Notes: generated by a model not told the origin, from the letters alone. A DNA stretch of 64,000 bases from Hysterangium stoloniferum (GCA_015178975.1 WHVD01000089.1:286461-350460); one strand, 5' to 3'. Counted from the first letter of the stretch, positions 1-10,278 are shown. Made by a program: numbers and translations.

Positions 1-148
1 GGGAAAATACAATATCTATATGTGACAGACTGTTATAAGACCCAGGTTTGCCATCAGTTATATAAGCTGTTATAAGAGCACAAGTTGGCATCATAAGTCC
101 TTATATATATATATGTATATATAATCCATCATATAATACTAGACTATA

Positions 149-222
149 GGTCCAGTAGCTCAGTGGTTAAGAGCACCTGCATATAAAGCCAGGAGGTCCT
201 TGGTTCAATCCCAGGCTGGGTC
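149..222 (+). other. tRNA-like cloverleaf inside TRIM-t LTR
   Basis: The 74-nt segment folds as a tRNA. Acceptor GGTCCAG pairs with CTGGGTC (7 pairs, two G-U), D stem GCTC/GAGC, anticodon stem CCTGC with a one-base bulge in its 3' strand, 5-nt variable loop, T stem CTTGG/CCAGG around loop TTCAATC. An A box (TAGCTCAGTGG, 156-166) and a B box (GGTTCAATCCC, 202-212) are 35 nt apart, and TTTT at 228-231 would stop Pol III. The nominal anticodon is AUA. No CCA is encoded. Equivalent segments on the minus strand: 4806-4879, 5124-5197, 8301-8374, 8619-8692, 8937-9010, 10302-10375, 11362-11435, 21045-21119, 21364-21438, 22422-22495, 26200-26273; plus strand 472-545. Whether it is transcribed or aminoacylated is unknown. 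Confidence 0.85.
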
Positions 223-245
223 AATTCTTTTCTATGCCTTTAACA

Positions 246-257
246 GGTTATGGGCCC
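246..257 (+). promoter_or_regulatory. TRIM-t primer-binding site, half-tRNA (initiator Met) type
   Basis: GGTTATGGGCCC directly follows the LTR end. Its complement GGGCCCATAACC is the anticodon-arm sequence of eukaryotic initiator tRNA-Met. Drosophila copia and yeast Ty5 prime from this internal half-tRNA rather than from the tRNA 3' end. The same site is at the end of every TRIM-t interior here (minus copies end ...GGGCCCATAACC at 5100, 8595, 8913, 10595, 21340). Confidence 0.85.
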
Positions 258-300
258 CGTGAGCTTGGTGCGCTGCATAGGGTATAGACTAGATATTGAT

Positions 301-311
301 TTCAGGGGAAG
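301..311 (+). promoter_or_regulatory. TRIM-t polypurine tract
   Basis: TTCAGGGGAAG immediately precedes the downstream LTR (TGTTAG at 312), the position and composition of a plus-strand primer. It is unchanged in the other TRIM-t interiors. Confidence 0.8.
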
Positions 312-568
312 TGTTAGAAATGGGAAAATACAATATCTATATGTGACAGACTGTTATAAGACCCAGGTTTGCCATCAGTTATATAAGCTGTTATAAGAGC
401 ACAAGTTGGCATCATAAGTCCTTATATATATATATATGTATATATAATCCATCATATAATACTAGACTATAGGTCCAGTAGCTCAGTGGTTAAGAGCACC
501 TGCATATAAAGCCAGGAGGTCCTTGGTTCAATCCCAGGCTGGGTCAATTCTTTTCTATGCCTTTAACA

Positions 569-792
569 GTTATACATCAGTAGGCTTGTCAGCTGTCATA
601 AGTGACAGCTGGTTGACAGCTGGTTGACAGCTGTCATAAGTGACAGCTGATTGACAGCTTGAATGGAAACTGACAGCTGATTGACAGCTGTCATGGGAAA
701 TGAACTGGGAATACCCTGGAACATGCTGGAAGCTTCTAGAAGGTTCTAGAAGGTTCCAGAAGGTTTTGGAGACAGTGGAGGCAGTTTTAACA
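569..792 (-). repeat. Copia-1 copy 1, 3' LTR remnant
   Basis: Matches the Copia-1 LTR at 4580-5472 and the solo LTR at 47764-48101. Its end at 792 is the LTR start on the minus strand (TGTTAAAACTGCC). The distal part is beyond the TRIM-t at 1-568. It contains a run of CAGCTG-bearing 10-11 bp repeats (about 598-690). Confidence 0.88.
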
Positions 793-889
793 GACCCCCC
801 TGATCTCACATGTCTCCAAAGAAAAAGAAACAGAGAGAGAGAGAGAGAGACTTTGCTAAACTACAGAGAGTAAGAAAGAAAACAAGAAA
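793..889 (-). other. Copia-1 copy 1 3' untranslated region with PPT and (AG)n
   Basis: Lies between the pol stop codon and the 3' LTR. On the minus strand the last bases before the LTR are the purine-rich AGATCAGGGGGGTC, a polypurine tract. An (AG)n microsatellite occupies about 832-851. The same arrangement follows copy 2 (5473-5571). Confidence 0.75.
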
Positions 890-3800
890 CTAAGTCCTTA
901 TACCCATTCCATCGCGGCAAAATTGAACCTTGGGAGTAGATAGAGGCTTGGTTAGAATATCTGCAATTTGTTCTGCAGTAGGAATATAGGAAGGAGCAAT
1001 ACACTTGGCATTTACAGCATCCCTAAGCCAATAGTAGCGCAGGTCAAGATGTTTCATCCTTCCATGATGCTCAGGATTCTTAGCAACACTGATGGCAGAC
1101 TGGTTGTCAATGTGTAGAGTGGAGGGTTGATCAACTTGGTAGCCAAATTCACCTAGGATTTGCCGCATCCAGGCAATCTCCTTGCCAGCTTCTACAGCAG
1201 AGACAAATTCTGCTTCAGTTGTAGAAAGTGTGACAATACTTTGCAGTTTACTACTCCAGCCAATAGCACCTCCAGCCATCATAGTGACATAACCACCAGT
1301 GGATCTTCCAGAATCAATGCAATCACCATGAGCAGCATCAGTGTATGTGGTGAATAGTTCAGAGCCACATTTACCAGAGTAATGCAACTTGTAATCCAGT
1401 GTACCTTTTAGGTATCTGAACAAGTGCTTCACTGCTGTCCAATGCTTTGGTCCAGGATTGCCATTAAAACGTGCCAAGTAGGACACAGTATAAGCAATAT
1501 CTGGACGGGTCATAGTAGCCAGGTATTGTAAAGACCCAACAGCACTGAGATAAGGAACACTATGCATGAAATCCACCTCTGCAGCATTCTCAGGACCCAT
1601 TTCTTTGGAAAGAGATGTACCAGGTGTCATAGGTGTGAGAACTGGATGACAGTCAGACATGTTATAACGCTCAAGCATGTTGAGAATAAACTGTCGCTGA
1701 TCAAGAGTAAGGAGACACTTAGAGCGATCTCTGCCAACTCCCACACCAAGTAAATAAACAGTGGGTCCAAGATCACGGCATTTGAAATGCAGGGACAATT
1801 GCTTGACAGCTTTGTCAATGGCAAGAGTGGACTTGGATGCAAATGTAATATCATCAATGTAAATGGGTACAAAGATCTTCACCTCTCCATTTGAATAAAT
1901 GTAAACAGAGGTATCAGATTCAATTCGTTTGAACTCCATTTCAGTAAGTGCACCATGTAATTTGATGTTCCATTGACGAGATCCCTGCTTGAGACCATAA
2001 AGTGATTTCAAGAGTCTGAGAACCTTATTAGGACCTCCTTGATGGAAGCCTTCAGGTTGTCTCATATAGATTGTCTCATCAAGGTCACCATGGGTGAAAG
2101 CAGCAGAAATGTCAACAGAGCGCAAGTCCATGTCTTCAATGGCAGCTAGGGCCAGAATCAAACGCAGAGTGGCAGGTCTAAAAGTAGGTGCAAACACTTC
2201 ATTGTAGTCAATGCCAGGACGTTGTGAGTATCCTTTGGCAACAAGACGAGCTTTATAACGCTCAATGGTGCCATCTGCATTGTGTTTGACTTTAAACACC
2301 CAACCCGAACCAATTGCCTTTGCACCAACTGGGAGATCAACAAGTTCCCATGTCTTGTTTTCTACCAGTGTATTGTACTCTGCATAGATAGCTTCTTGCC
2401 ATTTATCTGCATCATCACCTTTCATAGCCTGCTTGTAGTTTTGTGGATCAGCAGTTGAAGCTGTTCCAACAAACTGTACTTCCTCATAATCAATGTCCTC
2501 ATCATCATCCTCAGCTAGAGCTGGAGCTGGTTGTACTTTCCACCATTCACCCGGTTGCTTTGAAACACGCTGAGAGCGACGAAGTGGTGGTTCTGGTGCA
2601 GGTGGAGGAGGCAGTTGAATGGGTTCTTCAACTCCAGGAGGAGGCAAAGGTGGTTCAGGAAGTGCAGGAACATGAGCAGGAGGTATAGGAATATGAGCAG
2701 GAGGTGCAGGAATATGAGTAAGAGGAACAGAAATATGATTATCCCCCTGTACTTCTGGCACAAATGAAGAAATGTCAGAGTGTGGTGTATTTGGGACAAG
2801 CCTGATATTAGGCATTGGTCCAGTAGTAGATAGACCAGGAAAGTGGCGTTCATCAAATACAGCCCGTTCAGAGATGATAAACTTCTTTGTAACAGGGTTG
2901 TAGAATTGCCAACCTTTGTATCCCACAGGATAGCCTAGAAAGAGGCATTTCTCCATGTGTGACTGAAGTGACTTCCTTTTGTCCTTTTGAATGTAAACAT
3001 AGGCAGTACACCCCCACACTCGCAAGTTGCTCACATCTGGTTTCTGCTTGTACCATTGCTCGTAGGGTGTAGTTTTAGGCAATGGTGCAGTAGGCAGACG
3101 ATTCCATACATAAACATAAGATGTCACAGCATGGTTCCAGAAAGAAGCAGGGATACGCGCCTCATGCATCATGGCAGTGACATGATCAGCCATAGTGCGA
3201 TTGGCTCTTTCTGCAACTCCATTCTGTTGAGGGCGATTGCGAGTAGTATGGCGGCGTACTATTCCACATTCATCTGTAAACTTGATAAAGGCATTTGACA
3301 TATACTCCTCCCCTTTGTCATCCTGCAGAGCTTTGACCTTGCAACCCAGAAGATTCTCAGCATAAGCTTTGTATCTCCTGAATGCTTCAAATGCATCACT
3401 CTTCCGTTTCAAGAACAGAACAGCTCGCAACTTGGTGCAATCATCAATAAAGGTTATCCAGTAGTGATAACCCTCAGTTGTTTGCACAGGAAGTGGTCCA
3501 TGTAGATCACTATGAATAAGTTCAAGTGGTGTCTGAGAATGACTTGGTGAGATAGGGAATGGACTAGCAGTCATTTTGCCAGCAAGGCAAGGTTCACAGA
3601 TGGGATCAGGCTGTTCCTTTGAGTCAAGGTTTAAGCCAACCACCAATCCTTCTCTGATCATCTTCTGGACATCAGCATAGCTGTGGTGTCCAAGACGGTG
3701 ATGCCAGAGATTGATATCAAAGGGAAGGGTGGAGACAGCACCAGCTTGCTCAATAATAGCTGCAGTGGCACCATTGAGGATACCTGCATTCTGTGCAGTA

Positions 3801-4624
3801 ACTCTGGCTGTAAACATAGTCTGGCCAGAGAGTTTGAAATGCATTGTTGTTCGATCAATGTGTATGAGTAGTCCTTTGTGCCTTGTGAGATAAAGACAAG
3901 ACAGTAGGTTACTGCGCAGTTGTGGTACATGCAAAACTCTTGTAAGCTCCACAGATCGCGATTTCCTTCCATTTATAACTGGGTTGAATACCACAGAACC
4001 AACTCCTGCAGAGTAGATAACAATATGATCTGCTAACTTGATTGGGACACATAATGGTGTGTAGTTACGCAGCCAATGACTATGAGGAGTCATATGACTA
4101 CTAGCACCTGTATCAGCAAGCCAATCATAGTCAGAACCATTCTGCAGGGTGGAGGAATCGGATGAGGAGAAAGCAAGTGCATTTCCACTATATTCAACAT
4201 TGTTCTGAGACATTGTCTTCTGAGGCCTATTTGGCTTTTTCTTCCCTTTAGCACGATTGGTAAGGACACTCTCCTGTGCTTCCTGCTGCTTCTTGATGAA
4301 GTGATGACACTTGTCCATAGTATGGTTGGTCATAGAGCAGAAAGTACATTTGAGAAATGCAGTGGATGCATTGCCCTTTACAGTAAGTGCAGATGCAACT
4401 GCAGGAGCTTGTGAAGCCCGATGACGGCGTTGTGACTCTTCTGTGACAAAAGCTTGTTGGATAGTAGCCTTGTCCAGCTTGTCCATCAGAAGGAGAGAAG
4501 AGGCAAAGTTGTCAAACTGCTCAGGAAGTGCCCTGATCATTGCCATTGATGCAAGTTCCTCATCAAGTTTGGCAAGATCTGTTAAATGTGACCTGTGACT
4601 TACTGTGACACGTGACACACACAA
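890..4624 (-). CDS. Copia-1 copy 1 gag(partial)-pol polyprotein
   Basis: An uninterrupted 1,244-codon Ty1/Copia frame. Visible in order: gag C-terminus; CCHC zinc knuckle (CTFC...H...C, about residue 93); aspartic protease DTGAS (about 168); gag-pre-integrase with LGHH; integrase with D, D and E at about 371, 435 and 470; reverse transcriptase with YIDD (about 920); RNase H to the C-terminus. The first 15 residues are read from LTR sequence (4580-4624), so the natural start and the N-terminal part of Gag are missing and no primer site lies between LTR and gag. GGEY of copy 2 is GEEY here, beside the second integrase Asp. Probably recently active but 5'-truncated. Strong assignment. Confidence 0.93.
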   Translation of the reverse strand: MCVSRVTVSHRSHLTDLAKLDEELASMAMIRALPEQFDNFASSLLLMDKLDKATIQQAFVTEESQRRHRASQAPAVASALTVKGNASTAFLKCTFCSMTNHTMDKCHHFIKKQQEAQESVLTNRAKGKKKPNRPQKTMSQNNVEYSGNALAFSSSDSSTLQNGSDYDWLADTGASSHMTPHSHWLRNYTPLCVPIKLADHIVIYSAGVGSVVFNPVINGRKSRSVELTRVLHVPQLRSNLLSCLYLTRHKGLLIHIDRTTMHFKLSGQTMFTARVTAQNAGILNGATAAIIEQAGAVSTLPFDINLWHHRLGHHSYADVQKMIREGLVVGLNLDSKEQPDPICEPCLAGKMTASPFPISPSHSQTPLELIHSDLHGPLPVQTTEGYHYWITFIDDCTKLRAVLFLKRKSDAFEAFRRYKAYAENLLGCKVKALQDDKGEEYMSNAFIKFTDECGIVRRHTTRNRPQQNGVAERANRTMADHVTAMMHEARIPASFWNHAVTSYVYVWNRLPTAPLPKTTPYEQWYKQKPDVSNLRVWGCTAYVYIQKDKRKSLQSHMEKCLFLGYPVGYKGWQFYNPVTKKFIISERAVFDERHFPGLSTTGPMPNIRLVPNTPHSDISSFVPEVQGDNHISVPLTHIPAPPAHIPIPPAHVPALPEPPLPPPGVEEPIQLPPPPAPEPPLRRSQRVSKQPGEWWKVQPAPALAEDDDEDIDYEEVQFVGTASTADPQNYKQAMKGDDADKWQEAIYAEYNTLVENKTWELVDLPVGAKAIGSGWVFKVKHNADGTIERYKARLVAKGYSQRPGIDYNEVFAPTFRPATLRLILALAAIEDMDLRSVDISAAFTHGDLDETIYMRQPEGFHQGGPNKVLRLLKSLYGLKQGSRQWNIKLHGALTEMEFKRIESDTSVYIYSNGEVKIFVPIYIDDITFASKSTLAIDKAVKQLSLHFKCRDLGPTVYLLGVGVGRDRSKCLLTLDQRQFILNMLERYNMSDCHPVLTPMTPGTSLSKEMGPENAAEVDFMHSVPYLSAVGSLQYLATMTRPDIAYTVSYLARFNGNPGPKHWTAVKHLFRYLKGTLDYKLHYSGKCGSELFTTYTDAAHGDCIDSGRSTGGYVTMMAGGAIGWSSKLQSIVTLSTTEAEFVSAVEAGKEIAWMRQILGEFGYQVDQPSTLHIDNQSAISVAKNPEHHGRMKHLDLRYYWLRDAVNAKCIAPSYIPTAEQIADILTKPLSTPKVQFCRDGMGIRT

Positions 4625-5472
4625 GTCTGAGGAAAGTTGTTGCTATTCAGGTCACTAACTACAAGCTTATATATGTTATACATCAGTAGGCTTGTCAGCT
4701 GTCATAAGTGACAGCTGGTTGACAGCTGGTTGACAGCTGTCATAAGTGACAGCTGATTGACAGCTTGAATGGAAACTGACAGTGTTAAAGGCATAGAAAA
4801 GAATTGACCCAGCCTGGGATTGAACCAAGGACCTCCTGGCTTTATATGCAGGTGCTCTTAACCACTGAGCTACTGGACCTATAGTCTAGTATTATATGAT
4901 GGATTATATATACATATATATAAGGACTTGTGATGCCAACTTGTGCTCTTATAACAGTTTATATAACTGATGGCAAGCCTGGGTCTTATAACAGTCTGTC
5001 ACATATAGATATTGTATTTTCCCATTTCTAACACTTCCCCTGAAATCAATATCTAGTCTATACCCTACGCAGCAGATGAAGCTGAACGGGGCCCATAACC
5101 TGTTAAAGGCATAGAAAAGAATTGACCCAGCCTGGGATTGAACCAAGGACCTCCTGGCTTTATATGCAGGTGCTCTTAACCACTGAGCTACTGGACCTAT
5201 AGTCTAGTATTATATGATGGATTATATATACATATATATAAGGACTTATGTTGCCAACTTGTGCTCTTATAACAGTTTATATAACTGATGGCAAACCTGG
5301 GTCTTATAACAGTCTGTCACATATAGATATTGTATTTTCCCATTTCTAACAGACAGCTGATTGACAGCTGTCATGGGAAATGAACTGGGAATATCCTGGA
5401 ACATGCTGGAAGCTTCTAGAAGGTTCTAGAAGGTTCCAGAAGGTTTTGGAGACAGTGGAGGCAGTTTTAACA
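4580..5472 (-). repeat. Copia-1 LTR shared by copies 1 and 2, with nested TRIM-t
   Basis: Starts TGTTAAATGTG (plus view) and ends CAGTTTTAACA. It is about 319 bp once the TRIM-t at 4783-5351 and one duplicated GACAG are removed. In minus orientation it is the 3' LTR of copy 2 (PPT at 5473 onward), and its other end abuts gag of copy 1 at 4579. The simplest reading is that copy 2 inserted into gag of copy 1. Confidence 0.85.
4783..5351 (-). mobile_element. TRIM-t, complete, TSD GACAG
   Basis: Full 569-bp element: LTR 4783-5033, interior 5034-5100 (67 bp), LTR 5101-5351. GACAG is duplicated at 4778-4782 and 5352-5356. Inserted in the Copia-1 LTR. Both LTRs keep the tRNA-like cloverleaf; they differ from each other at only a few sites, suggesting recent insertion. 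Confidence 0.95.
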
Positions 5473-5571
5473 GACCCCCCTGATCTCACATGTCTCCAAA
5501 GAAAAAGAAACAGAGAGAGAGAGAGAGAGAGACTTTGCTAAACTACAGAGAGTAAGAAAGAAAACAAGAAA

Positions 5572-8277
5572 CTAAGTCCTTATACCCATTCCATCACGGC
5601 AAAATTGAACCTTGGGAGTAGATAGAGGCTTGGTTAGAATATCTGCAATTTGTTCTGCAGTAGGAATATAGGAAGGAGCAATACACTTGGCATTTACAGC
5701 ATCCCTAAGCCAATAGTAGCGCAGGTCAAGATGTTTCATCCTTCCATGATGCTCAGGGTTCTTAGCAACACTGATGGCAGACTGGTTGTCAATGTGTAGA
5801 GTGGAGGGTTGATCAACTTGGTAGCCAAATTCACCTAGGATTTGCCGCATCCAGGCAATCTCCTTGCCAGCTTCTACAGCAGAGACAAATTCTGCTTCAG
5901 TTGTAGAAAGTGTGACAATACTTTGCAGTTTACTACTCCAGCCAATAGCACCTCCAGCCATCATAGTTACATAACCACCAGTGGATCTTCCAGAATCAAT
6001 ACAATCACCATGAGCAGCATCAGTGTATGTGGTGAATAATTCAGAGCCACATTTACCAGAGTAATGCAACTTGTAATCCAGTGTACCTTTTAGGTATCTG
6101 AACAAGTGCTTCACTGCTGTCCAATGCTTTGGTCCAGGATTGCAATTAAAACGTGCCAAGTAGGACACAGTATAAGCAATATCTGGACGAGTCATAGTAG
6201 CCAGGTATTGTAAAGACCCAACAGCACTGAGATAAGGTATACTACGCATGAAATCCACCTCTGCAGCATTCTCAGGACCCATTTCTTTGGAAAGAGATGT
6301 ACCAGGTGTCATAGGTGTGAGAACTGGATGACAGTCAGACATGTTATAACGCTCAAGCATGTTGAGAATAAATTGTCGCTGATCACGAGTAAGGAGACGC
6401 TTAGAGCGATCTCTGCCAACTCCCACACCAAGTAAATAAACAGTGGGTCCAAGATCACGGCATTTGAAATGCAGGGACAATTGTTTGACAGCTTTGTCAA
6501 TGGCAAGAGTGGACTTGGATGCAAATGTAATATCATCAATGTAAATGGGTACAAAGATCTTCACCTCTCCATTTGAATAAATGTAAACAGAGGTATCAGA
6601 TTCAATTCGTTTGAACTCCATTTCAGTAAGTGCACCATGTAACTTGATGTTCCATTGACGAGATCCCTGCTTGAGACCATAAAGTGATTTCAAGAGTCTG
6701 AGAACCTTATTAGGACCTCCTTGATGGAAGCCTTCAGGTTGTCTCATATAGATTGTCTCATCAAGGTCACCATGGGTGAAAGCAGCAGAAATGTCAACAG
6801 AGCGCAAGTCCATGTCTTCAATGGCAGCTAGGGCCAGAATCAAACGCAGAGTTGCAGGTCTAAAAGTAGGTGCAAACACTTCATTGTAGTCAATGCCAGG
6901 ACGTTGTGAGTATCCTTTGGCAACAAGACGAGCTTTATAACGCTCAATGGTGCCATCTGCATTGTGTTTGACTTTAAACACCCAACCCGAACCAATTGCC
7001 TTTGCACCAACTGGGAGGTCAACAAGTTCCCATGTCTTGTTTTCTACCAGTGTATTGTACTCTGCATTTATAGCCTCTTGCCATTTATCTGCATCATCAC
7101 CTTTCATAGCCTGCTTGTAGTTTTGTGGATCAGCAGTTGAAGCTGTTCCAACAAACTGTACTTCCTCATAATCAATGTCCTCATCATCATCTTCAGCTAG
7201 AGCTGGAGCTGGTTGTACCTTCCACCATTCACCAGGTTGCTTTGGAACACGCTGAGAGCGACGAAGCTGTGGTTCTGGTGCAGGTGGAGGAGGTAGTTGA
7301 ATGGGTTCAGGAAGTGCAGGAATCTGAGCAGGAGGTGCAGGAATATAAGCAGGAGGTGCAGGAATATGAGTAGGAGGGACAGAAATATCATTATCCCTCT
7401 CTACTTCTGGCACAAATAAAGGAATGTCAGAGTTTGGTATATTTGGGAAAAGCCTAATATTAGGCATTGGTCCAGTAGTAGATAGACCAGGAAAGTGGCG
7501 TTCATCAAATACAGCCCGTTCAGAGATGATAAACTTCTTTGTAACAGGGTTGTAGAATTGCCAACCTTTGTATCCCACAGGATAGCCTAGAAAGAGGCAT
7601 TTCTCCATGTGTGACTGAAGTGACTTCCTTTTGTCCTTTTGAATGTAAACATAGGCAGTACACCCCCACACTCGCAAGTTGCTCACATCTGGTTTCTGCT
7701 TGTACCATTGCTCATAGGGTGTAGTTTTAGGCAATGGTGCAGTAGGTAGACGATTCCATACATAGACATAAGATGTCACAGCATGGTTCCAGAAAGAAGC
7801 AGGCATACGCGCCTCATGCATCATGGCAGTGACATGATCAGCCATAGTGCGATTGGCTCTTTCTGCAACTCCATTCTGTTGAGGGCGATTGCGAGTAGTA
7901 TGGCGGCGTACTATTCCACATTCATCTGTAAACTTGATAAAGGCATTTGACATATACTCCCCCCCTTTGTCATCCTGCAGAGCTTTGACCTTGCAACCAA
8001 GAAGATTCTCAGCATAAGCTTTGTATCTCCTGAATGCTTCAAATGCATCACTCTTCCGTTTCAAGAACAGAACAGCTCGCAACTTGGTGCAATCATCAAT
8101 AAAGGTTATCCAGTAGTGATAACCCTCAGTTGTTTGCACAGGAAGTGGTCCATGTAGATCACTATGAATAAGTTCAAGTGGTGTCTGAGAATGACTTGGT
8201 GAGATAGGGAATGGACTAGCAGTCATTTTGCCAGCAAGGCAAGGTTCACAGATGGGATCAGGCTGTTCCTTTGAGTC
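5572..8277 (-). pseudogene. Copia-1 copy 2 pol, 5'-truncated
   Basis: An open frame of about 900 codons nearly identical to copy 1, from the C-terminal half of the gag-pre-integrase region through integrase (DDKGGEY, E in GVAERAN), reverse transcriptase (YIDD) and RNase H to the same C-terminus. Gag, zinc knuckle and protease are missing because the coding sequence is cut at 8277 by the TRIM-t array. The frame reads a few codons into the TRIM (to 8289), which are not part of the protein family. The proline-rich linker between integrase and RT is shorter than in copy 1. No stop codon interrupts the retained part. Confidence 0.9.
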
Positions 8278-9164
8278 TGTTAAAGGCATAGAAAAGAATT
8301 GACCCAGCCTGGGATTGAACCAAGGACCTCCTGGCTTTATATGCAGGTGCTCTTAACCACTGAGCTACTGGACCTATAGTCTAGTATTATATGATGGATT
8401 ATATATACATATATATAAGGACTTATGTTGCCAACTTGTGCTCTTATAACAGTTTATATAACTGATGGCAAACCTGGGTCTTATAACAGTCTGTCACATA
8501 TAGATATTGTATTTTCCCATTTCTAACACTTCCCCTGAAATCAATATCTAGTCTATACCCTACGCAGCAGATGAAGCTGAACGGGGCCCATAACCTGTTA
8601 AAGGCATAGAAAAGAATTGACCCAGCCTGGGATTGAACCAAGGACCTCCTGGCTTTATATGCAGGTGCTCTTAACCACTGAGCTACTGGACCTATAGTCT
8701 AGTATTATATGATGGATTATATATACATATATATAAGGACTTGTGATGCCAACTTGTGCTCTTATAACAGTTTATATAACTGATGGCAAGCCTGGGTCTT
8801 ATAACAGTCTGTCACATATAGATATTGTATTTTCCCATTTCTAACACTTCCCCTGAAATCAATATCTAGTCTATACCCTACGCAGCAGATGAAGCTGAAC
8901 GGGGCCCATAACCTGTTAAAGGCATAGAAAAGAATTGACCCAGCCTGGGATTGAACCAAGGACCTCCTGGCTTTATATGCAGGTGCTCTTAACCACTGAG
9001 CTACTGGACCTATAGTCTAGTATTATATGATGGATTATATATACACATATATAAGGACTTATGTTGCCAACTTGTGCTCTTATAACAGTTTATATAACTG
9101 ATGGCAAACCTGGGTCTTATAACAGTCTGTCACATATAGATATTGTATTTTCCCATTTCTAACA
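8278..9164 (-). mobile_element. TRIM-t tandem array (three LTRs, two interiors)
   Basis: LTRs 8278-8528, 8596-8846 and 8914-9164 alternate with 67-bp interiors 8529-8595 and 8847-8913. The flanks do not match: GAGTC in Copia-1 pol on the left, GAAAA in Gyp-A integrase on the right. The array is therefore a recombination product between TRIMs that had inserted in two different elements. Confidence 0.92.
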
Positions 9165-10278
9165 GAAAAGTCAAGTTTGCATGCCCAGAACCATGACTAG
9201 CTCTATTTTAAGATTGGTACATGATAATCCTTTTGAGGGAGCACATGCTGGAGGTCAGCGGTTGTTCAACCTAATGAAAGACCGGTTCTTTTGGCCAAAA
9301 ATGCTGCAAGATTGCATGTTGTATGCGCATACCTGCGACATCTGCCAAAAGACCAAAATTGATCACACTGCTCGTCAAGGAGCTCTCAGACCTGCTGACG
9401 TACCTTTTAGGCCTTTCGAAGTAGTTTCTATGGACCTGATCACTGGACTACCTGACTCGGGAAAGGATTTGTATTCAGCAGTTTTCGTCGCCGTTGATAA
9501 ATTAACGTGTTTCACTATTACAATACCTACTTTCTCGAACCTTACAGCTGAAGGATTTGCACGAATGTTTGTTAAACAGGTGGCCAGCCCCTTCGGACTA
9601 CCCTCTCGAATAATCTGCGATTGGGACAAGAGATGGACCTGCAGGTTCTGGTGGGAAGTCTGTAAGATTTATGGCACCACCCTTGCAGTATCTTCTGCCC
9701 ATCATCCCCAAATGGATGGACAGACGGAGAATATGAATGCGACCATAGAACAAATGCTTCGAGCCTATTGTGCTTCTGCTAAGGAGAGCTGGTCCCAATG
9801 GATTGAAGTGGTAGTCCACGCGTACAACTCAACCGTTCACAGTTCAACGAACTACACTCCAGCCTTCTTATTAATGGGATACCTCCCGAGAGGGATGTCT
9901 CGAGTTCTAGGAGGTGATGACCCTAGTTCCTAGAGAACTATCAGACAGCCCTATGGCCGACCAATGGATTCTCGAACTAGAGAATCATCGACAGATGGCT
10001 CAGGATTCCATTGCTCGAGCCCAAGAGATTCAAGCACGAGCGTATAACAAGAAGCAAAGACCCGTAGAAGATATCTCCGAGGGAGACTTCGTATTGGTGA
10101 ACCCCCACTCCCTCGAACTGGTGGAAGTCAAGGGAACGGGGAAGAAACTAATACAAAGAAGGATTGGACCATTCGAGGTCCTTGAGAAATTGAACTCTCA
10201 AGTATTTAGGCTTAAGATTCCCCTGGAGTATCCGATGCATCCAGTCATTAATCAGGATCATCTGCGGAAATATCAACC
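9165..10278 (+). pseudogene. Gyp-A (L2 subfamily) integrase fragment
   Basis: Ty3/Gypsy integrase homologous to 30366-31470 of Gyp-A copy 1. Visible are a zinc-binding region (HDNPFEGAHAGG... then CDICQ), catalytic D in SMDLITGLP, D in IICDWDKRW, E in DGQTENMN, then the linker to the chromodomain. The second His of the HHCC finger is Gln (GGQRLF versus GGHRLF elsewhere), and a frameshift near 9925 moves the frame. The 5' end is cut by the TRIM array and the 3' end by the hybrid TRIM. Not functional. Confidence 0.88.

Larger units (their letters stand above)
1..568 (+). mobile_element. TRIM-t miniature LTR element, 5' LTR cut by window start
   Basis: Two direct LTRs (1-245, lacking about its first 10 bases; 312-568, TGTTAG...TTTAACA) flank a 66-bp interior (246-311). 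The interior starts with GGTTATGGGCCC and ends with the purine tract TTTCAGGGGAAG, and holds no ORF. Each LTR contains a tRNA-like segment (149-222 and 472-545). The element sits inside the 3' LTR of Copia-1 copy 1, whose sequence resumes at 569. The left target duplication lies outside the window. Boundaries are supported by other copies with exact 5-bp duplications. Confidence 0.88.

Noticed and set aside
149-222. Host tRNA gene
   Set aside because: The anticodon stem has a bulge, loop length varies among copies, and all copies lie at the same place in an LTR with TSDs; it is part of the repeat.
570-809. 79-codon minus-strand ORF in the Copia-1 LTR
   Set aside because: Made of the repetitive CAGCTG motif of the LTR; not conserved as a protein.
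1160-3298. Plus-strand ORFs opposite Copia-1 pol (about 60-100 codons)
   Set aside because: Shadows of the coding strand; no conserved motifs, and the same shadows recur opposite copy 2.
4783-5351. tRNA-derived SINE
   Set aside because: TGTTA/TAACA ends, constant 5-bp duplications, a primer site and a purine tract between two direct repeats show LTR-type replication; there is no A-rich tail.
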